From: JADGGM01 sp027307005
GTDB lineage: Bacteria > Gemmatimonadota > Gemmatimonadetes > Gemmatimonadales > Gemmatimonadaceae
DNA: 64,000 nucleotides
Direction: 5' to 3'
Assembly: GCA_035455745.1 (NCBI GenBank)
Contig: DATIEP010000055.1
Location: forward strand, 124,001-188,000
Below are positions 37,375-46,841 of this stretch, piece by piece. Below the pieces are notes generated by a model. That model ran no database searches, was not told the origin of the DNA, and worked only from the letters and a program-made list of their open reading frames with translations. The position numbers were made by a program, and so were the translations under genes. Every line of letters starts with the position of its first letter. Positions within the stretch are counted from its first letter, which is position 1.

Positions 37375-37429
37375 GGGTCGAGTGCTCGACCCATGCCTTG
37401 CACGTATCATATTGTGGTATAACGTTTTA
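37375..37429 (-). promoter_or_regulatory. Control region of the first minor-pilin operon
   Basis: A perfect 8-bp inverted repeat with a 2-base centre (37375-37392) lies about 105 bases before fimT. Beside it the minus strand reads AGGCAT-N5-GAGCA (37399-37384), a partial sigma-54 -24/-12 element with correct GG-N10-GC spacing. Next to that is an AT-rich TATGAT (sigma-70-like -10). The operon is probably regulated here, but which sigma factor acts is not clear. The remainder of the 270-base spacer shows nothing recognisable. Confidence 0.35.
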
Positions 37430-37540
37430 CGAGCGGCGTGGCATGACACGTCCTACGCAAACACTCGCAATTGTGCTAGAAAGTTGCGGCCGTTCGCCCA
37501 ACAAGGCAGAACGCACTCCACCGACGCCGACTGCGGCCCG

Positions 37541-38455
<915 letters not shown>

Positions 38456-38492
38456 GCGGGTCAGGCGTGACAGAACGAGTCGTTAGGCGCCG

Positions 38493-39971
38493 TCACAGAA
38501 TGTAGCGGCGCAGGTCTTCATCGTCGACGATGGCCTTGAGGCGGTCGCGGACCGTCGCGCCATCGATCGTGATCGGCTTCGTGCCGCGGTCGGGCAAATC
38601 GTACAGGACGTCCTCGAGCAGCGACGACATCACCGTGTGCAGGCGTCGCGCGCCGATGTTCTCCATGCGCTCGTTTACACCCGTGGCGATCCGCGCCAGC
38701 TCGGCGATCGCATCATCGGTAAACGTGAGCAGTGCACCCTCCGCCGAGACCAGCGCCGCGTACTGCTTCGTCAGCGCATTCTCCGGCTCCGTCATGATGC
38801 GGACGAAGTCCTGCTCGGTGAGCGGCTTGAGCTCCACGCGAATCGGGAACCGGCCCTGCAGTTCCGGAATGAGATCGCTCGGCTTCGACACATGGAAAGC
38901 GCCGGCCGCGATGAAGAGGACGTGGTCCGTCTTCACCATACCGTACTTCGTCTGCACGTTCGAACCCTCGACGATCGGTAGGAGATCGCGCTGCACTCCC
39001 TCGCGAGACACGTCGGGACCGCCCATCTGCGAACGCTCTCCAGCGATCTTGTCGATCTCGTCGAGGAAAATGATTCCCATCTTCTCGACGCGCTCCAATG
39101 CGTCCGACGTGACATCCTCCATGTCGACCAACTTCTCGAGTTCCTGATCGAGCAGAATCCTCCGCGCCTCCGAGACTTTCACCGTCCGCTTCTTCCGCCG
39201 CTTGGGCATCATGTCCTGCAGCATCTCGGTGAAGTTCTCGACGCCCTCGCCGGCGCCTTGCGGCACCAGCATGTCGAACATCGGAGCGCCCTGCTGGGTC
39301 ACCTCGACTTCGACTTCCCGGTCCTCGAGTTGTCCGTCACGCAGCAGCTGGCGCAGCTTGTCTCGGGTGCGGCTGTAGCGCTCCTTCGTGGCTTCCGGAG
39401 TCCCGCCCTCGCGCGCCACCTCTCCACCGGACGACACGACGAACAATGACGGCCCGCTCCCCGCGCCGCCGGCCGCGGCCGACGCCGCACCGCGCTGCCC
39501 TTCGGCGGTCGCTTCGCTCGGTCGCGGCAACAGCAGATCCAGCAACCGCTCGTCGACCCGCTCATAGGCGAGATCTTCGACTTCGTTCTCGCGCTCCGTG
39601 CGCACCATGTCGATCGCGCTCTCGACGAGGTCGCGCACCATCGACTCGACATCGCGTCCGACGTAGCCGACTTCCGTGAACTTCGATGCTTCCACCTTGC
39701 TGAACGGAGCGCCGGCCAGGCGCGCGAGACGGCGCGCGATTTCCGTCTTGCCCACGCCGGTCGGACCGATGAGGATGATGTTGTTAGGCGAGATCTCGTC
39801 GCGAATGCCTTCGGGCGCTTGCTGTCGACGCCACCGGTTGCGTAGCGCAATGGCCACGGCCTTCTTCGCGTCGCCCTGCCCAACGATGTACCGGTCGAGC
39901 TCGGCGACGATCTGCCGCGGTGTGAGATCGGCCAGTCGTGCGATTGCTTGCTGCGTATGCTTGGAAGGCAT
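38493..39971 (-). CDS. hslU: HslU ATPase subunit of the HslUV protease
   Basis: The 492-residue AAA+ unfoldase has Walker A GPTGVGKT at 69-76, the FTEVGYVGRDVESMVRDL segment, Walker B IIFLDEIDKIA, and the C-terminal EDLRRYIL tail that docks into HslV. The I-domain carries an Ala/Gly/Ser-rich insertion (about 165-200) that makes it about 50 residues longer than E. coli HslU. ATG 39971 is chosen by family length. It follows hslV after 35 bases. Confidence 0.95.
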   Translation of the reverse strand: MPSKHTQQAIARLADLTPRQIVAELDRYIVGQGDAKKAVAIALRNRWRRQQAPEGIRDEISPNNIILIGPTGVGKTEIARRLARLAGAPFSKVEASKFTEVGYVGRDVESMVRDLVESAIDMVRTERENEVEDLAYERVDERLLDLLLPRPSEATAEGQRGAASAAAGGAGSGPSLFVVSSGGEVAREGGTPEATKERYSRTRDKLRQLLRDGQLEDREVEVEVTQQGAPMFDMLVPQGAGEGVENFTEMLQDMMPKRRKKRTVKVSEARRILLDQELEKLVDMEDVTSDALERVEKMGIIFLDEIDKIAGERSQMGGPDVSREGVQRDLLPIVEGSNVQTKYGMVKTDHVLFIAAGAFHVSKPSDLIPELQGRFPIRVELKPLTEQDFVRIMTEPENALTKQYAALVSAEGALLTFTDDAIAELARIATGVNERMENIGARRLHTVMSSLLEDVLYDLPDRGTKPITIDGATVRDRLKAIVDDEDLRRYIL

Positions 39972-40006
39972 GTCTCGCGTGGTGTCCGGTGAACCTGATG
40001 CCCGGA

Positions 40007-40549
40007 TCACAGTTCCAGAACGGTGATGTTTTTATTCGTGTAAATGCAGATGTCGCCCGCGATTTCCAGGCTGTGCCGTACGATGGCCGCTGGCACGAGA
40101 TTCGAATGTGCGAGCAGCGCACGCGCCGACGCGAGCGCATAGGAGCCGCCCGATCCGATCGCAAGAATACCATCTTCCGGCTCAATGAGCTCGCCGGTCC
40201 CCGAGATAATGAAGCCGTGCTGTCGATCGGCGACCGCGAGCAATGCTTCGAGGCGTCGCAGTACGCGATCGCTTCGCCATTCTTTGGCTAGCTCGACAGC
40301 CGCGCGAGGCAGATTTTCGGGAAAGCGCTCGAGCTTTTCCTCGAACTTCTCGAAGAGTGTGAACGCGTCGGCCGCCGCTCCGGCGAAACCAGCCAGCACT
40401 TTGCCGCCACGCAGCGTTCGCACTTTCTGCGCGTTCGCCTTCATCACGGTCTCGCCGACTGTCACCTGGCCGTCGCCGCCAAGCGCAACTTTCCCGTCGC
40501 GTCGGACGCCGAGGATGGTTGTGGCACGTATGGTTGGCAGACCTGTCAT
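40007..40549 (-). CDS. hslV: HslV (ClpQ) peptidase subunit
   Basis: The 180-residue threonine protease contains TTILGVRRDGKVALGGDGQV at its N-terminus. Thr10 would be the catalytic N-terminal residue after removal of a 9-residue propeptide. The GSGGSYALASARAL segment is also typical. It forms a dodecamer capped by HslU in the cytoplasm. An active-site propeptide of this length is longer than the single Met removed in E. coli. Confidence 0.95.
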   Translation of the reverse strand: MTGLPTIRATTILGVRRDGKVALGGDGQVTVGETVMKANAQKVRTLRGGKVLAGFAGAAADAFTLFEKFEEKLERFPENLPRAAVELAKEWRSDRVLRRLEALLAVADRQHGFIISGTGELIEPEDGILAIGSGGSYALASARALLAHSNLVPAAIVRHSLEIAGDICIYTNKNITVLEL

Positions 40550-40633
40550 GGCCGGAAAGATAGTCCGAAGCCATGCCGACTGCTGCCTGCCCGCGGCTGC
40601 TGGCCGAGACCGGTCCGGCGGCGCTTCTACGCG

Positions 40634-41038
40634 CTAATCGTCGCTGCTGACCGGCCAGCCGTAAGCGGGAGTCGCGCCTGCCTCCGATTGGCGTGGATCT
40701 GTGTTGACCGACGACGGGGACGCACGACCGGACGGCCCGTTGATCAGATCGAGCAAGTAGCGCCAATTGAGCACGACGCCTGCTGTCAGGAGAGCAATGC
40801 CAATGAAAGTGGCGGCGATGGAAAACGGTGTACCGCCGCCGCTCAGCAGAACCAGGGCTGTGCAGACGAGGCTTCCGCCAAGACATCCCTGCCCAACACG
40901 GCTCCGCTCCGCGCGTGGCGTCCGTCGGCGCTCGGCTGCGAAGGGCTCATCGCGCAACGCAGCATCGGCGACCAACGCACCGCCGACGACGGCCGCGATC
41001 AATCCGCCAAGAAATGGAAGCACTTCCATCCAGCTCAT
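40634..41038 (-). CDS. Small membrane protein of unknown function
   Basis: No family is recognised. The 134-residue product has three to four predicted membrane segments: WMEVLPFLGGLIAAVVGGAL, then after a charged loop GCLGGSLVCTALVLL, and TFIGIALLTAGVVL. A hydrophilic Ser/Pro-rich tail follows. It is inserted between xerC and hslV, genes that are adjacent in Firmicutes. The reading frame extends upstream of 41038, but the extension is Arg-rich and overlaps xerC. Confidence 0.65.
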   Translation of the reverse strand: MSWMEVLPFLGGLIAAVVGGALVADAALRDEPFAAERRRTPRAERSRVGQGCLGGSLVCTALVLLSGGGTPFSIAATFIGIALLTAGVVLNWRYLLDLINGPSGRASPSSVNTDPRQSEAGATPAYGWPVSSDD

Positions 41039-41094
41039 AACTGTCGTCCGGGTGCAAGAAAGAAGCCGCCCCACACGCAGGCAAATGCGGGTTG

Positions 41095-42039
41095 CTATGC
41101 TCGTGGGTGCGCTTTGATGTATACCGCTTTCAGTCGTTCGACGCTGGTATGTGTATAAATCTGTGTGGTGGAAATCGACGCATGTCCGAGTAATTCCTGG
41201 ACGGCACGCAGGTCGGCGCCGGCATCCAGCAGGTGCGTCGCGAACGTGTGGCGAAGAGAGTGAACGGACAGCTCGGCGTCCTCGTCGATCTGACGCAGCA
41301 ATGCGCCGACGACGGTCTGAACCATTCGTACTCCGATCCGCTTGCCCGTCCTGGAGACGAACAACGCCGAGCGATCCGCGGCGCCGCCGAGATCGCGCCG
41401 CAAGGCATCGCGCTTGAGCTCGTAGTTGCGCAACGCAAGCACCGCGTGGTCGCCTAACGGAATGATGCGTTCCTTGCGTCCCTTGCCGCGCACCTTGACT
41501 TGCTGCGAAACGAGATCCAGGTCGCGCATGTCGATGCCCGCCAGCTCGGACAGGCGCATGCCGGTCGAGTAAAACACCTCGAGGATCGCGAGGTTGCGAA
41601 CGTCGGTGAACCTCCCGCTCCATGCCCGCGTCTCCGCTTGCTGAAAGAGCAGATCGATTTGCGCGCGATCGAGATAACCGGGGAGTCGTTTGTCGAGCTT
41701 GGGTGAGCCCACGCCTCGCGCCGGGTTTGCCGTGACCTGCTCGTTGCGGTGCAGGAAACGATAGAAGCTCCGCACAGCCGACAACGACCGCGCCACGGAA
41801 CGCTTCGAGAGGCCGCGCCGGAGCAGATGGCTCATGAAGGCGCGAATCGCGAGCCGGTCGACGCCTTCCCATGTCCAGCCCTGCGTTCCGTAGTAGCTCG
41901 CCTGGAAGGCAACCAAAGCGTGCAGATCGCGGCGGTATGCCGTTACGGTGTTAGGCGAATCGTTTCGCTCTTTCTCGAGGTGCTCGAGAAAGTCGACGAT
42001 CTCGTTCGGGACCTCGAGCTCAGGCGGCGCTTCGCTCAT
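41095..42039 (-). CDS. xerC: Tyrosine recombinase XerC/XerD
   Basis: The 314-residue recombinase has the complete catalytic set: Arg162, Lys186, His260, Arg263, His286 and the nucleophile Tyr295. The N-terminal SAM-like domain (about 8-100) binds the core site. Size and context (between trmFO and hslV) match the chromosome dimer resolvase rather than a phage or integron integrase. ATG 42039 overlaps the trmFO stop as ATGA. Confidence 0.92.
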   Translation of the reverse strand: MSEAPPELEVPNEIVDFLEHLEKERNDSPNTVTAYRRDLHALVAFQASYYGTQGWTWEGVDRLAIRAFMSHLLRRGLSKRSVARSLSAVRSFYRFLHRNEQVTANPARGVGSPKLDKRLPGYLDRAQIDLLFQQAETRAWSGRFTDVRNLAILEVFYSTGMRLSELAGIDMRDLDLVSQQVKVRGKGRKERIIPLGDHAVLALRNYELKRDALRRDLGGAADRSALFVSRTGKRIGVRMVQTVVGALLRQIDEDAELSVHSLRHTFATHLLDAGADLRAVQELLGHASISTTQIYTHTSVERLKAVYIKAHPRA

Positions 42040-43370
42040 GGGGCAAAAGCGTGCGCATTCGTCTCCGTGCGCCAGGTCTCGATTGCTGCGATCGCACGCT
42101 CCGCGAGCAGCTCACGCTTGCGCCGCTTGTCTCGGATGTGCTCGTCCGGTTCGTCGAGAAGCGCGAAGTTGGCGTTCATCGGCTGAAAGTGTTCCGGCCG
42201 CGCCTCGCGCAGATACCGATACAGGGCGCCGATCATCGTGGTGGGCGGGGGCAACACCGGTTCCATGCCTTCCATCAAGCGGGCCATGTTGAGGCCGGCG
42301 ATGAGGCCGGTGGCTGTGCTCTCGGTGTAGCCTTCGACGCCCGTGATCTGACCCGCGAAGAGCACACGCGGTTCGTCTCGCAATGCAAGATGAGAAGAGA
42401 GTGCGGCCGGCGTGTTGAGATATGAATTGCGGTGAATCGAACCGAATCGCAGGAACTCTGCGTTCTCGAGTCCGGGAATGAGGCGGAATACGCGCTGTTG
42501 GTCGGGAATCCGAAGACGCGTTTGGAATCCGACGATGTTCCACATTCGCGCGCCGCGATCTTCCTGGCGGAGCTGCACCACTGCAAAAGGTTCGCGAGAT
42601 GTTCTCGGATCTTTGAGACCAACGGGTTTGAGCGGTCCGAAGCGGAGCGTGTCGCGCCCGCGGCGCGCCATTTCTTCGACCGGCATGCAACCCTCGAAGT
42701 ACGGCACGGAATCGAAATCGTGCGCCGCGTACAAGTCCGCTGCTACGAGCGCGTCGATGAAGCCGGCGTATTGCTGGCGGTCGAGCGGACAATTGAGGTA
42801 GGCGCCATCGGCGCCGGCATCGGGCATCGTTTCCTTGCCGTAGCGCGACGCCCGAAACGCGACACCGAGATCTATCGAATCGCGATCGACGACCGGGGCA
42901 ATAGCATCGTAGAACGCGAGCGCCTCAACGCCGAGTCGCGTTCGAATCGCTTGCGCGAGTGCGTCTGATGTAAGCGGGCCGGTGGCGAGGATGCTCGGCA
43001 CCGGAAGGTCGGTGATCTCCCGGCGTTCCACGGAAATGTGCGGATGGGCCGCAATGCGTTCTGTGACGGCAGCCGAAAAGACGTCGCGATCCACTGCGAG
43101 AGCGGAACCGCCGGGGACCCGCGCCTGGTCGGCCGCCCACAAAATGAGCGAGCCGAGTAGTCGCATCTCGCGCTTGAGGAGCCCGTGCGCATTCGTCTCT
43201 TCGGTGCTCTTGAAGGTATTCGAGCACACGAGCTCAGCGAGGCGGTCGGTTTTGTGGGCCGGTGTATGCACCACCGGACGCATTTCGACGAGCGTGACGT
43301 CGTGTCCGCGCTCTGCAAGCTGCCAGGCTGCTTCGGATCCGGCGAGGCCGCCGCCAACAACGGTGATCAT
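42036..43370 (-). CDS. trmFO: Folate-dependent tRNA (m5U54) methyltransferase TrmFO
   Basis: The 444-residue flavoprotein has an N-terminal FAD-binding GGGLAGSEAAW and the SNTFKSTEETNAHGLLKREMR segment. The VCSNTFKS cysteine region and the later GQITGVEGYTES motif are diagnostic for TrmFO (Gid). It methylates U54 in tRNA using methylenetetrahydrofolate. It lies between topA and xerC, as in Bacillus subtilis. Confidence 0.95.
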   Translation of the reverse strand: MITVVGGGLAGSEAAWQLAERGHDVTLVEMRPVVHTPAHKTDRLAELVCSNTFKSTEETNAHGLLKREMRLLGSLILWAADQARVPGGSALAVDRDVFSAAVTERIAAHPHISVERREITDLPVPSILATGPLTSDALAQAIRTRLGVEALAFYDAIAPVVDRDSIDLGVAFRASRYGKETMPDAGADGAYLNCPLDRQQYAGFIDALVAADLYAAHDFDSVPYFEGCMPVEEMARRGRDTLRFGPLKPVGLKDPRTSREPFAVVQLRQEDRGARMWNIVGFQTRLRIPDQQRVFRLIPGLENAEFLRFGSIHRNSYLNTPAALSSHLALRDEPRVLFAGQITGVEGYTESTATGLIAGLNMARLMEGMEPVLPPPTTMIGALYRYLREARPEHFQPMNANFALLDEPDEHIRDKRRKRELLAERAIAAIETWRTETNAHAFAP

Positions 43371-43416
43371 GGCCAGAACCTAACGCTGACCGTTAAATGC
43401 AGCGAGGTTCAGGACG

Positions 43417-45894
43417 CTATCCCGCCACGGCAGCAGGCTCCTGAACTGGCGACACGTCCCATTCGTTGCCGCACTTGAGGCACTTCCGAAAGTCGCCGCG
43501 AGCCTTGGTGGACTTCATTTCTGCGCCGACGAACCCGCAATCGGGACATTGCTCGAGCGTGGGCTTGTTCCACGCCACGAAATCGCAATTCGGGTGGTTG
43601 ACACATCCGTAGAACGCGCGACCACCGCGTTTCGAGCGCAGTTGGATGATGTCGCCGCCGTCCTTCGGGCACTTGACGCCAGTCGGCAGGGCGCGTGTCC
43701 CGCGGCACTTTGGAAACCTGCTGCAGCCGAGGAATTCGCCGGAGCGGCCATGGCGGATGACCATTCGAGCACCGCATTCCTGGCAAATCTCGTCGGTCAG
43801 CACCGCAGGCTTCCGATCGCGGCCGAGTGGTTTGGTGTAGTCGCAGTCTGGTCGATTCTCGCAGGCCAGATACGGACCGAATATCCCGCCCTTCGGAACG
43901 AGTCGTCCACCATCCTTTGGACAGCGTTCTTTTTCAATGGCCGACAAGTCGTGCGCGCGCGCAATGAGATCTTCGATGTTTGCCTTGTCGAGCGACTGTG
44001 CGAACGGTCCGTAGAACTCCTCGAGGACGCGACGCCATCCCATCTCGCCTTCTTCGATCTTGTCCAGCTCCCCTTCCATGTTCGACGTGAACGCGACGTT
44101 GAAGATGTCGGGGAACTGGTGGACCATGATCTTGGCCACCGTCTCGCCCAACGGCGTGGGAGTGAACCGCCGCTGTTCGAGCGTCACATAGTGGCGATCG
44201 GCGAGCACCGAAATGATCGACGCGTACGTCGACGGACGGCCGATGCCGAGTCGCTCGAGCTCTTTGACGAGACTCGCCTCGCTGAAACGCGGCGGCGGCT
44301 CCGTGAAGTGCTGGTGCGGCGTGATTTCGCGTACGGGGACGCTCTCGTTGGCCTCGAGGATCGGCAGGGCCTGCTCATCCTCGAGCGCGCGGCCTTCGCC
44401 TTCTTCGTGCGTTTCGCGATACAAGGCGAGGAACCCGTCGAACTTGATCACGCTGCCGGTGGAGCGGAACAGGCAGCGACCCAGATCGAAATCGACGGTG
44501 GTCGTGTCGAACACCGCCGGCGCCATCTGCGACGCCATGAATCGCTTCCACACGAGCTCATAAAGCTTGAACTGGTCGCTCGTCAGGAACTTGCGAACCT
44601 GATCGGGGCGACGCGACGGGTCAGTCGGCCTAACGGCCTCGTGTGCGTCCTGCGCGTTGGCCTGTTGAGCCTTGCCGAAGAGCTGCGGACCTGCGGCGAG
44701 ATGGTCTTTCCCGAACAACGCCGCCAGCACATCGCGCGCTTGGAGCGCGGAACTCTCCGCGACGCGCGTCGAGTCGGTGCGCATGTAGGTGATGAGTCCG
44801 ACCGCGCCTTCGGGACCGAGCTCGATGCCTTCGTACAGGTCCTGGGCGACGCGCATGGTCCGCTTGGAACCGAAGCCCAGCTTCTTGGCGGCTTCTTGCT
44901 GCAGGGTGCTGGTCGTGAACGGTGGCGCTGAATTTTTGCGACGTTCGCGCCGGCGGACGTTCGTGACTGTGAACGTCTTTCTATTCTTGAGGTCCGCAAG
45001 AATGGCTTTCGCGTCTTTTTCGCTGCCGATCTCCGGTTTCTTGCCGTCCAACTGATGAAGCTTGGCCGTGAACCGTTGCTCGTCCTTTTCGAGCAGCGCC
45101 TCGATGGACCAGTATTCGACTGGTTTGAACGCGCGGATTTCGCGTTCGCGCTCGACAATGAGACGGAGCGCGACTGTTTGAACTCGTCCGGCCGACAGTC
45201 CCTTCTTGACGGTTTTCCATAGAAGGGGACTGGCTTTGTAGCCGACCAAGCGATCGAGAACTCGTCGTGCCTGTTGAGCTTCGACTTTGCGCTCATCGAT
45301 CGACGTTGCGTTCTGAATCGCGTTTTGGACTGCGTCGCGGGTGATCTCATGGAACATCACTCTGCGGACCGGCGCGCCGCCCTTGTGCTTGATGGTCTCC
45401 GCCACGTGCCAGGCGATTGCCTCGCCCTCGCGATCCGGGTCGGTGGCGAGGAACACGCGGTCTGCGACCTTCGCGGCGCTTTTCAGTTCCGCGAGCGTTT
45501 TTTCTTTGCCCGGGACCGTCACGTAGGTTGGCTTGAACCCATGCTCGACGTCGATGCCCAACCCTTTCTCGGGCAGATCGCGAACATGGCCGACCGTGGC
45601 GCGAACCCGATACGACGGTCCGAGATATTTCCCGATGGTGCGGGCTTTCGCCGGGGATTCGACGATGACCAGCGACTTGCCGGCAACGGTCGCGAGATCC
45701 AGCGGCTCCTCGGATTGCCCGCGTCGGGACGTACGGCGTCCTTGGCCTCTCGCGCGCGAGGTGCGAGATGCGGGTTCGACGGCGGCAACGGCCCCGTTGG
45801 AACGCCGACGCGTTCCCAACGGCATTGCGTCCGTCTCGTTCTTGTCTTGCTTCGCGCCCTTGCGGGTCTTCTTTATAGTCTTCTTCGCAGCCAT
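43417..45894 (-). CDS. topA: DNA topoisomerase I
   Basis: The 825-residue type IA enzyme has a TOPRIM domain beginning with VIVESPAKARTIGKYLG (about 75-91), the acidic DPDREGEA, and the active-site Tyr370 in GLITYMRTDSTR. Four C-terminal Cys4 zinc-ribbon modules (from about 660 on) are followed by an Ala-rich tail. A 60-residue Lys/Arg/Ser-rich N-terminal extension precedes the TOPRIM domain. It relaxes negative supercoils. Confidence 0.96.
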   Translation of the reverse strand: MAAKKTIKKTRKGAKQDKNETDAMPLGTRRRSNGAVAAVEPASRTSRARGQGRRTSRRGQSEEPLDLATVAGKSLVIVESPAKARTIGKYLGPSYRVRATVGHVRDLPEKGLGIDVEHGFKPTYVTVPGKEKTLAELKSAAKVADRVFLATDPDREGEAIAWHVAETIKHKGGAPVRRVMFHEITRDAVQNAIQNATSIDERKVEAQQARRVLDRLVGYKASPLLWKTVKKGLSAGRVQTVALRLIVEREREIRAFKPVEYWSIEALLEKDEQRFTAKLHQLDGKKPEIGSEKDAKAILADLKNRKTFTVTNVRRRERRKNSAPPFTTSTLQQEAAKKLGFGSKRTMRVAQDLYEGIELGPEGAVGLITYMRTDSTRVAESSALQARDVLAALFGKDHLAAGPQLFGKAQQANAQDAHEAVRPTDPSRRPDQVRKFLTSDQFKLYELVWKRFMASQMAPAVFDTTTVDFDLGRCLFRSTGSVIKFDGFLALYRETHEEGEGRALEDEQALPILEANESVPVREITPHQHFTEPPPRFSEASLVKELERLGIGRPSTYASIISVLADRHYVTLEQRRFTPTPLGETVAKIMVHQFPDIFNVAFTSNMEGELDKIEEGEMGWRRVLEEFYGPFAQSLDKANIEDLIARAHDLSAIEKERCPKDGGRLVPKGGIFGPYLACENRPDCDYTKPLGRDRKPAVLTDEICQECGARMVIRHGRSGEFLGCSRFPKCRGTRALPTGVKCPKDGGDIIQLRSKRGGRAFYGCVNHPNCDFVAWNKPTLEQCPDCGFVGAEMKSTKARGDFRKCLKCGNEWDVSPVQEPAAVAG

Positions 45895-45898
45895 GGAA

Positions 45899-46135
45899 TC
45901 AGTGTATGGTCACGTTGTCGCCGCCGAGCCCATCGTCCATGTAGCCCGCGCCCTCCATCAGGACGCGCAAGTCGTCGAGGGCGATTCGGCCATCGATCTG
46001 GCTCAACGCCCGTTCGATGACATGTTCGAGCTCCACGGCGTTGAGCATGCCGGCGCCATTCATCGATATGAGATGTCCCCATGCATCGGGAGTAAAGCGG
46101 CCCCGTTCATGAGGTCCGAGCACGCGAAAAGTCAT
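45899..46135 (-). CDS. Half-length Smg (DUF494) protein
   Basis: The 78-residue product resembles the C-terminal half of Smg. RVLGPHERGRFTPDAWGHLI and the following ELEHVIERAL and IALDDLRVLME correspond to the HRVLTDSER, SPEAYGFL and ELFES/E segments of that family. The N-terminal half is missing. Smg is encoded before topA in many Proteobacteria, so the position supports the call. ATG 46135 has GGTGACGGAA upstream. Its stop is four bases before topA. Confidence 0.6.
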   Translation of the reverse strand: MTFRVLGPHERGRFTPDAWGHLISMNGAGMLNAVELEHVIERALSQIDGRIALDDLRVLMEGAGYMDDGLGGDNVTIH

Positions 46136-46266
46136 GGTTCCGTCACCAGGTCGGGGACTTTTCCAGCAGCTGATGCAGGAAGATCGAGGCAACGCGTTGA
46201 GGGTACCGTGCCAAAATCCCGCCGGGTGAATCCTATCATCTTCGCCTGAATCGCCGGCCGCCCCAT
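46132..46266 (-). CDS. Possible small ORF between aroK and the Smg-like gene
   Basis: A 44-residue frame fills the gap almost exactly and its stop overlaps the next start as ATGA (46132-46135). It has no recognisable motif and only a weak ribosome-binding site. It may equally be unused leader sequence. Confidence 0.2.
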   Translation of the reverse strand: MGRPAIQAKMIGFTRRDFGTVPSTRCLDLPASAAGKVPDLVTEP

Positions 46267-46276
46267 CGGCTTGGAC

Positions 46277-46804
46277 CTATACACGAGAGCCGCTGGATGG
46301 GTCGACGAGTCGGGCAATCTGAGCTGCAAGTGCTTCAACATCAATGTGATCGGTACTTATCACGTGGTCTGCCTCGAGGTACGCCGGCTCTCGCTGCTTA
46401 GCGAGTTGGCGCAGCACTTCGAGCGGTTGTGGCGCATCCAACAGGGGTCGTCGGCTCCGAGCAGCGCCCATCCTTAGTATTGCGACTTCGGGCGCGACCC
46501 GGAGGTAAATCATACGCGCCGGCGGACGCAATAGTGCCATCGCCCCCGGAATAGTCACCCACCCGCCACCTGGTGCCAAAATGGCACCCTCCGACGCCGC
46601 AAGCTCCCTGGTTAAGTCCAATTCCAGGCGGCGAAAGTGCGCTTCGCCGTGGATGCGAAAAATCTCCGGAACGCTCAGGCCGGTTCGCCGCTCCAGTTCC
46701 TCGTCGAAGTCGAGCAGCGGGCAATTCAACTGGCGAGACAGCATTCGGCCGACCGAGGTTTTGCCGGCACCCGGCAGTCCGACCAGAATGACGTGGGGGG
46801 TCAC
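46277..46804 (-). CDS. aroK: Shikimate kinase
   Basis: The 175-residue enzyme phosphorylates shikimate in aromatic amino acid synthesis. It has Walker A GLPGAGKT at 9-16, the FDEELERRTG shikimate-binding segment near 33, APGGGWV near 77 and RRPLL near 118. The start is GTG 46804. It follows aroC after 37 bases. The link of pilMNOPQ to aroK is also seen in Proteobacteria, although here aroC comes between. Confidence 0.93.
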   Translation of the reverse strand: MTPHVILVGLPGAGKTSVGRMLSRQLNCPLLDFDEELERRTGLSVPEIFRIHGEAHFRRLELDLTRELAASEGAILAPGGGWVTIPGAMALLRPPARMIYLRVAPEVAILRMGAARSRRPLLDAPQPLEVLRQLAKQREPAYLEADHVISTDHIDVEALAAQIARLVDPSSGSRV

Positions 46805-46841
46805 TCGTCGCTACGGTTGGGCAGCGCGAATCGCTCGCCGC

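Noticed and set aside
41095..42039. Considered as an integrase marking a mobile element
   Set aside because: Size, catalytic spacing and the trmFO/hslV context fit the housekeeping XerC; no attachment site, cargo or repeat flanks it.
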